Shown: positions 50,712-54,974 of the stretch, in pieces
Layout: each line of letters starts with the position of its first letter
Position numbering within the stretch: the first letter of the stretch is position 1
Assembly (NCBI GenBank): GCA_025934485.1
Contig: JAICXX010000021.1
Location: 1 to 54,974 of the forward strand
Length of the DNA: 54,974 nucleotides
Reading direction: 5' to 3'
Origin: Chitinophagaceae bacterium
GTDB taxonomy: Bacteria > Bacteroidota > Bacteroidia > Chitinophagales > Chitinophagaceae
Made by a program: the position numbers and the translations under genes
The notes under the pieces: model-generated
Databases searched by the model: none
What the model was told of the DNA's origin: nothing
The model's input: only the letters and a program-made list of their open reading frames with translations

Positions 50712-51072
50712 AGAAGCTGTTTTAAGAAGCTTTTGGATTGGCGGGGCAGGCAGCGCACCAGGCGGAGGGCCCGATCGTATTTGCCAACATTCTTTTTCAT
50801 ATAATCTGGTTTCATTTACGCTTATATAATGCAGTTATATTTCCATAGCCGAGGATATGCCCTTCGATGGCGTGTAACACCGCGAAGGGTTGATCTCGGT
50901 GCCTTCGGCGGACGACCCCGCGCCCCTGGTTGCGGTTGAAACGGCCATAGAGCAATTTTTTTCGAAGCTACGTCGCGGAAGATCGCCGGCGAATGACGCC
51001 GCTCAAGCGGAGGGTTGATCTTGCTCATTTGACGTATCTTTAGGAGGCCGGCCCTCCAGGGCGAGCGTAAAT
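50712..51072. other. Intergenic region without a convincing gene
   Basis: 361 bp between the divergent CHAD and histidine-kinase genes. A short plus-strand frame containing AVETAIEQFFSKLRRGRSPA near 50930-51016 and a minus-strand frame at 50822-51028 have no recognisable similarity. An AT-rich stretch lies at ~50790-50845. ATGACGCCGCTCAA (50993-51006) has the TGA-N6-TCA geometry but not the RTCA rule; its centre would be 73 bp before the kinase start. Confidence 0.4.
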
Positions 51073-52740
51073 ATGCGTGTAGCCAGAAGATTATATATCC
51101 TGTTATCGGCTCTCCTGCTCGCGGCCATCGTGGGCCTGGTCGTCGTTGCCATCCGCTACAACCAGATGTTTACCGAAACCACCGAGCGTGTGGACCATAC
51201 CATCCGCGTGCTTACCGAAAATCAGGAGGCGCTGGCCAGTTTGCATCGCCTCGAATCGGGGAACGAGGGCATCGGCCCGTTACGGGCGAATTTAGAGACA
51301 TTGAAGTTGTTGATCGCGGACAACCCCCTGCAAACACGCCGGATTGATAGCCTGCAGAAGCTCACGGCGAGCGCCGGCGGAACAGCACTCGCCCGCGATC
51401 GTCTTCTTATTGACAACATTCGCGGATTGTTATTACGGCTGCAGATGGAAGAAGGGCGGCTGCTCACGTCCCGCGAAGCGGCCAACACCGCCAGCCGGAA
51501 ATTGCTCAAAGAGGCCATTTTCGCCATTTTGGCATTGTCACTTACGCTTTTATGCGCCAGCATCTACCTCATTCTCTACAATTTCAACCGCCGGAAAAGG
51601 GCGGAAAAAGGTCTTCGGGAATCCAGGGACCTGGTGGGCCTGCTCGTCGATAATGTTACCGACTTTGCCATCTTTATGGTCGACAAGGACGGAATGATCC
51701 TGAGCTGGAACCGGGGCGCCGAACAGATCAAAGGGTACAGGCAGGAAGAGATCCTAGGCAGATCCATCTCGATTTTCTACACGGACGAGGACAACGCGAA
51801 AGGGGAGCCGGCATATAACCTCCGGAAAGCTGGAGAAGATGGCCGCTACGAATGCATCGGACTACGCAAGCGCAAGGATGGATCTTCCTTTTATGCCGAC
51901 GTGGTCTTTACAGCCATGCGGGATGATGAAGGCAACCTCACAGGCTTCATCAAGATTACCAAGGATATCACCGTACAGATGACGGTCCGGGAAGACCTCA
52001 GCAAAGCGCTCGCCCGGGAACGGGAGCTCAGCGAGATGAAATCCCGTTTCGTAACGCTCGCCAGCCATGAGTTCAAGACCCCGCTGAGCGTCATCCTCAG
52101 CTCCGTAAACCTCATCGAAAAATACCAGGATGACGCATCGATCGACAAACGCTTGCGGCATGTGCACCGGATCAAATCCAATGTCAACAATCTCAAACAA
52201 TTGCTCAACGATTTTCTCTCACTGGAAAAACTCGAGGAAGGGGTCGTCCGAAATGAACCGGTTCGAACGGACCTTATGAAGCTGGCCGAAGAAGCCATAC
52301 AGGATATGGAGGAAGAATGCAAAGACGGTCAGCAAATGGCGCTCGAGGTTTCGGGAAACGTACGCGAGGTTTTCTTGGATCAGCAACTGCTGCGCAATAT
52401 CCTGAACAACCTGCTGAGCAATGCGATCAAATATTCACCCGGCGGTAGCCTTGTCCGGTTTCGGCTGGAATTCGCCGGGGACTTGGTCATCTTTGCAGTG
52501 GCGGATCAGGGCATCGGTATCCCCCTGGAAGAACAGGAACACCTCTTCGAACGTTTTTTCCGCGCCAAAAATACCACCGGGATATCCGGCACCGGCCTGG
52601 GACTCAGTATCGTCAAAAAATACCTGGATCTCATGGGCGGTACCATCTCGGTCGAAAGCCGGCCGGAAACAGGCTCTACTTTTACCATCACCCTGCCCGC
52701 CAAAGTCGCTTCTCGTGACGAGATTCAGCAGGCGCACTGA
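51073..52740 (+). CDS. Membrane PAS-domain sensor histidine kinase
   Basis: A 555-residue hybrid-free sensor kinase. Two membrane spans (~7-27 and ~153-173) frame an extracytoplasmic CHASE3-like helical domain. A PAS domain follows at ~190-310 (DFAIFMVDKDGMILSWNRGA, GFIKITKDITVQM). His332 in SHEFKTPLSVIL is the phospho-acceptor, and the ATPase domain holds the N box NILNNLLSNAIKYSP, G1 DQGIGI and G2 GTGLGLSIVKK. No response regulator gene is adjacent; the receiver-Crp hybrid at the left edge is a possible partner. The PAS domain could sense redox or ligand state. Confidence 0.92.
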   Translation: MRVARRLYILLSALLLAAIVGLVVVAIRYNQMFTETTERVDHTIRVLTENQEALASLHRLESGNEGIGPLRANLETLKLLIADNPLQTRRIDSLQKLTASAGGTALARDRLLIDNIRGLLLRLQMEEGRLLTSREAANTASRKLLKEAIFAILALSLTLLCASIYLILYNFNRRKRAEKGLRESRDLVGLLVDNVTDFAIFMVDKDGMILSWNRGAEQIKGYRQEEILGRSISIFYTDEDNAKGEPAYNLRKAGEDGRYECIGLRKRKDGSSFYADVVFTAMRDDEGNLTGFIKITKDITVQMTVREDLSKALARERELSEMKSRFVTLASHEFKTPLSVILSSVNLIEKYQDDASIDKRLRHVHRIKSNVNNLKQLLNDFLSLEKLEEGVVRNEPVRTDLMKLAEEAIQDMEEECKDGQQMALEVSGNVREVFLDQQLLRNILNNLLSNAIKYSPGGSLVRFRLEFAGDLVIFAVADQGIGIPLEEQEHLFERFFRAKNTTGISGTGLGLSIVKKYLDLMGGTISVESRPETGSTFTITLPAKVASRDEIQQAH

Positions 52741-52824
52741 CGCAGGTTCTTCTTTTCGGCCTGCCCGCCATCCTACCTTTATATCGTGAATCAATTACAT
52801 CACATTCAACAACAAGGAGGAATT

Positions 52825-53280
52825 ATGGCAACCAAAGATCTCATCAAAAGAAGGGAATCCCTTCCGTCCGTCTTCAACGATTTTTTCCGTCCGTGGGAGT
52901 CGTTCTTCGACACCAATGGTGGATCACTGTTCAATAACCTGAACCCCATAAGCGTACCCGCCGTAAATATTTCCGAGAACAAGGACCGCTACGAGGTCAG
53001 CCTCGCTGCGCCCGGGATGAAGAAGGATGACTTCAACATCGACGTGGAAGGCGGCACCTTGACGATCAGCGCGGAAACCAAAGAAGAAAAGGAAGAGAAA
53101 GACGAACGCTATACGCGCAAGGAATACAGTTATTCCTCTTTCTCCCGCAGTTTTGCTTTGCCGGACTGGGTAAACAAAGAAAAGATCGATGCCACGTACG
53201 AAAACGGGTTGCTCAAAGTGCTGCTTCCCAAAACGGAAGCCGCCAAACAAGCGCCCTCGAAACACATTTCGGTGAAGTGA
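52825..53280 (+). CDS. hsp20: Small heat-shock protein of the Hsp20 family
   Basis: A 151-residue small heat-shock protein. The alpha-crystallin domain spans ~45-140 with VPAVNISENKDRYEVSLAAP, GGTLTISAETKEEKEE and the conserved ATYENGLLKVLLPK; the C-terminal I-x-V-type tail is HISVK. It acts as an ATP-independent holdase. The start is fixed by AAGGAGG at 52814-52820, a near-perfect Shine-Dalgarno sequence only four bases before ATG 52825, which is unusual in this window. It is monocistronic, with a terminator right after. Confidence 0.95.
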   Translation: MATKDLIKRRESLPSVFNDFFRPWESFFDTNGGSLFNNLNPISVPAVNISENKDRYEVSLAAPGMKKDDFNIDVEGGTLTISAETKEEKEEKDERYTRKEYSYSSFSRSFALPDWVNKEKIDATYENGLLKVLLPKTEAAKQAPSKHISVK

Positions 53281-53304
53281 GCAGTCGGACGGGTTGAAGT
53301 GTGG

Positions 53305-53336
53305 CCCTGCCGCTTTCGGGCGGCGGGGTTTTTTGG
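53305..53336 (+). terminator. Rho-independent terminator after hsp20
   Basis: CCCTGCCGC, a short loop and GCGGCGGGG pair (one G-T) and are followed by TTTTTT. It lies 24 bp after the hsp20 stop. Confidence 0.8.
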
Positions 53337-53384
53337 TGCAGTTCCCTTACTGCGCATTTGCATTACCCAAGTGACCTCGACGGG

Positions 53385-54284
53385 CTAGCTGAGCTTTCCC
53401 TCTTCGGCACCAGCCAGCGAATCAGTGATCTCCTTCCGGTATTGAGATGGCGTCTTGCCGGTGATCTCTTTGAAGAACTTATTAAAATTCGTCATATTGT
53501 GGTAACCGGACTGATAGCCCACGTCGGAAATGGACAGTTCATTATTTTGCAAGAGCTTGCAGGCGTGTCCCACCCTCAATTCGTTAAGGAAGCGGGAAAA
53601 CGATTTCTGCGTCCGCTTCTTAAAAAAATTGCAAAAGGCCGGCGCAGAAAGATTGGCAACAGCCGCGATCTCCGCCAACGTGATCGGTTCCGTGAAGTTT
53701 TGGATGAGATACTGATAGACGGTGCTCATTCGCCGGGTATCCTTTTCGTTGAACGAATGTTGATAGCCTATGGAAGCAAGACATTCGTATTCTGTGGTCT
53801 CGATGAAGAGATTAATGATATCGAGGAAGTCGATCACCTTTTCGAGACCTTTCTTGTGAACGATGCGTTGCAGTCGATCAATAGCCTGTCGCTGTGATTC
53901 TCCCAGGAGCCGGATGCCCCTGCGTGCTTTGTCCAGCAGATGGGTGATCTTGATCTTATAATGTTCCTCGTGGGTGAGATGTATAAGGAAGCTGGGATTG
54001 AAATAAGTGACGATGGCCTTTGCCGTGCCCCGGTTGGGGTCCCTGAGATAATCCGGGTCGTTATACCAGATATGAGGCAGGTTGGAGCTCATTAGCACCA
54101 GATCGCCCGAGGAAAAGTTGGCGATATTGTCGCCAACAATCCGTTTACCCGAGCTTTCTAAAACGAAATTCAGCTCACAAAGTTCATGGAAGTGAAAAGG
54201 GGTATTGAAATGATCGCAATCAAGCTGCTTGATAAAGAACGTCTGCTCTTTCTGCAATCCCACTTCTATCAGTTGCGCCTTCAT
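53385..54284 (-). CDS. AraC-family transcription regulator with cupin-type sensor domain
   Basis: A 299-residue AraC regulator. The N-terminal half begins MKAQLIEVGLQKEQTFFIKQ and has the cupin metal-binding-like HFHELCELNFVLE. The C-terminal half carries the two helix-turn-helix units: ITLAEIAAVANLSAPAFCNF and ISDVGYQSGYHNMTNFNKFF, ending KEITGKTPSQYRKE. Such regulators control sugar-uptake and utilisation loci in Bacteroidota. It is divergent from the susC gene, so it likely controls that locus. ATG 54284 is preferred since the frame upstream has no similarity. Confidence 0.9.
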   Translation of the reverse strand: MKAQLIEVGLQKEQTFFIKQLDCDHFNTPFHFHELCELNFVLESSGKRIVGDNIANFSSGDLVLMSSNLPHIWYNDPDYLRDPNRGTAKAIVTYFNPSFLIHLTHEEHYKIKITHLLDKARRGIRLLGESQRQAIDRLQRIVHKKGLEKVIDFLDIINLFIETTEYECLASIGYQHSFNEKDTRRMSTVYQYLIQNFTEPITLAEIAAVANLSAPAFCNFFKKRTQKSFSRFLNELRVGHACKLLQNNELSISDVGYQSGYHNMTNFNKFFKEITGKTPSQYRKEITDSLAGAEEGKLS

Positions 54285-54531
54285 AACACTCAGTTTGAAT
54301 ATGTAAAGTAGTAATATTCTCCAGCACATAAAAGTATTTTCTTCTTTTTGATGGCCGGCAAGGTGCAAAACAGTAAAATAATTGCAATAGCTGTTAATGG
54401 AGTTTTAGATATCGCTTCCAGCCGGGTATATCTTCGTATCGTTCAATTCAACATGACTTCATCCAAGCCTCTATCCGGCTCGCCTGACTCCTATATTTCT
54501 TAACAATATTTTTTAACGACCAACTGCTATT
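54285..54531. other. AraC-susC divergent intergenic region
   Basis: 247 bp, AT-rich compared with the rest of the window (about 54300-54420). It presumably holds the two promoters and the AraC operator. No palindrome of the TGAY-N4-RTCA type was seen. Confidence 0.4.
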
Positions 54532-54974
54532 ATGAAAAGAGAATCCAGGTTCTTCCTAGCTCTTATTAAAGCGTTCTGCTTTTTGAGTGTCCTGTACATC
54601 GGTGTCCTGCCGGCATCCGGCCAGCAGACAGGGGGCACGGTGAATGGTATTATCACAGACAGCGCCGGGGCGCCTATTCCGGGGGTGAGCGTTCAGGTAC
54701 TGGGCAGCCAGGCTGGCGCCGTCAGCGACCAGCGCGGCGCCTTCCACATCAAGGCTGCCAATGGAGCCACCCTTGTTTTTTCCATTACGGGTTTTACGAC
54801 GGAGAAGGTGGAGGCACGGAGCGGCATGGAGATGCGTATCGTGCTTCAGCCGCAGGCCGGCGTCCTCAATGATGTAGTCGTCATCGGGTATGGTACGCAA
54901 AAGAAGGCCGATGTTACCGGCGCCGTGGCCTCTGTGAAAGCCGCCGACCTGGCGGACAGGATCACCTCCAATCC
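54532..54974 (+). CDS. SusC/RagA-family TonB-dependent receptor (3' partial)
   Basis: The first 147 residues of a TonB-linked outer-membrane receptor, cut by the right edge. A signal peptide (residues ~1-31, ending SGQQ) is followed by the carboxypeptidase-D-like domain (GTVNGIITDSAGAPIPGVSV ... FHIKAANGATLVFSITGFTT) and the TonB box-like VVVIGYGTQKKADVTGAVAS. SusC proteins import oligosaccharides or peptides together with a SusD lipoprotein, expected further right. The divergent AraC gene is the likely regulator. Confidence 0.92.
   Translation, partial: MKRESRFFLALIKAFCFLSVLYIGVLPASGQQTGGTVNGIITDSAGAPIPGVSVQVLGSQAGAVSDQRGAFHIKAANGATLVFSITGFTTEKVEARSGMEMRIVLQPQAGVLNDVVVIGYGTQKKADVTGAVASVKAADLADRITSN

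Noticed and set aside
50993..51006. ATGACGCCGCTCAA as a regulon site before the histidine kinase
   Set aside because: Also breaks the RTCA rule, although its distance of 73 bp to the start is typical.
52716..52727. TGACGAGATTCA before hsp20
   Set aside because: Lies inside the histidine-kinase coding sequence, 103 bp from the hsp20 start, and breaks the RTCA rule.

Overview
The window comes from a Bacteroidota genome, most likely a Chitinophagaceae-type soil or sediment bacterium. Pointers are a SusC/RagA receptor with the VVIGYGTQKK box, DUF5686, DUF4266 and DUF3570 families, Bacteroidota-type porins, a sigma/anti-sigma pair and starts that mostly lack a Shine-Dalgarno sequence. Base composition is GC-moderate by eye. 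No rRNA, tRNA, CRISPR array or intact insertion sequence was seen.

Most of the window is one large low-oxygen / energy-stress island. 1-2540: a response regulator fused to a Crp/Fnr-type domain (5' end cut), a dienelactone-hydrolase-like protein and a universal stress protein (UspA). 8191-2514 (minus): a baeRF3 release-factor-like gene, a polymer-forming membrane protein, a Zn alcohol dehydrogenase, a UspA remnant, a PfkB sugar kinase and an HtrA protease. 8269-10160: a PAP2 phosphatase between two decayed genes. 13793-10175 (minus): nirK-cytochrome c, an FGE-like protein, Sco1 and a cysteine-rich Crp/Fnr regulator. 13927-15589: divergent UspA and triple-BON genes. 18821-15658 (minus): cytochrome c, porin, cytochrome c, outer-membrane barrel. 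19091-22061: thioredoxin, ApbE, DUF4266 lipopeptide and DUF3570, a candidate flavinylation system. 23869-22069 (minus): ECF sigma factor and a membrane partner with a barrel-like C-terminus. 24353-30026: a small periplasmic protein, an AI-2E permease, then UspA, P-type ATPase and UspA. 30017-34092: an in-frame TolC-MacB chimera, TonB, an alpha-glucan phosphorylase homologue lacking the PLP lysine, and a truncated UspA. 34216-41112: rhodanese, Crp/Fnr, OsmC, two YceI proteins, a porin, AdhP, a small conserved protein and UspA. 41096-44992: a cation/H+ antiporter and an MgtA-type ATPase. 45013-52740: a lipoprotein pseudogene, FtsH, a large WG-rich exported protein, a CHAD protein and a PAS histidine kinase. 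52825-54974: Hsp20, then an AraC regulator and the start of a susC gene, which look like an ordinary nutrient-uptake locus.

The main discovery is a repeated palindrome, TGAY-N4-RTCA (Crp/Fnr geometry TGA-N6-TCA). I found it by eye at 16 places, almost all about 40-100 bp upstream of start codons. It ties the nirK operon, the cytochrome/porin operon, most UspA genes, both P-type ATPases, baeRF3, TonB, phosphorylase, rhodanese, OsmC, YceI and a crp gene itself into one probable regulon. The layout resembles a dormancy or anoxia regulon: alternative respiration (NirK, cytochromes), fermentation (two alcohol dehydrogenases, PfkB), glucan mobilisation, ion homeostasis, protein quality control and many Usp proteins. 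The best candidate master regulator is the Crp/Fnr protein at 34641-35300, whose recognition helix reads REVVSR and whose own promoter carries the palindrome. The island also holds at least six decayed or fused genes, so it has been actively rearranged.
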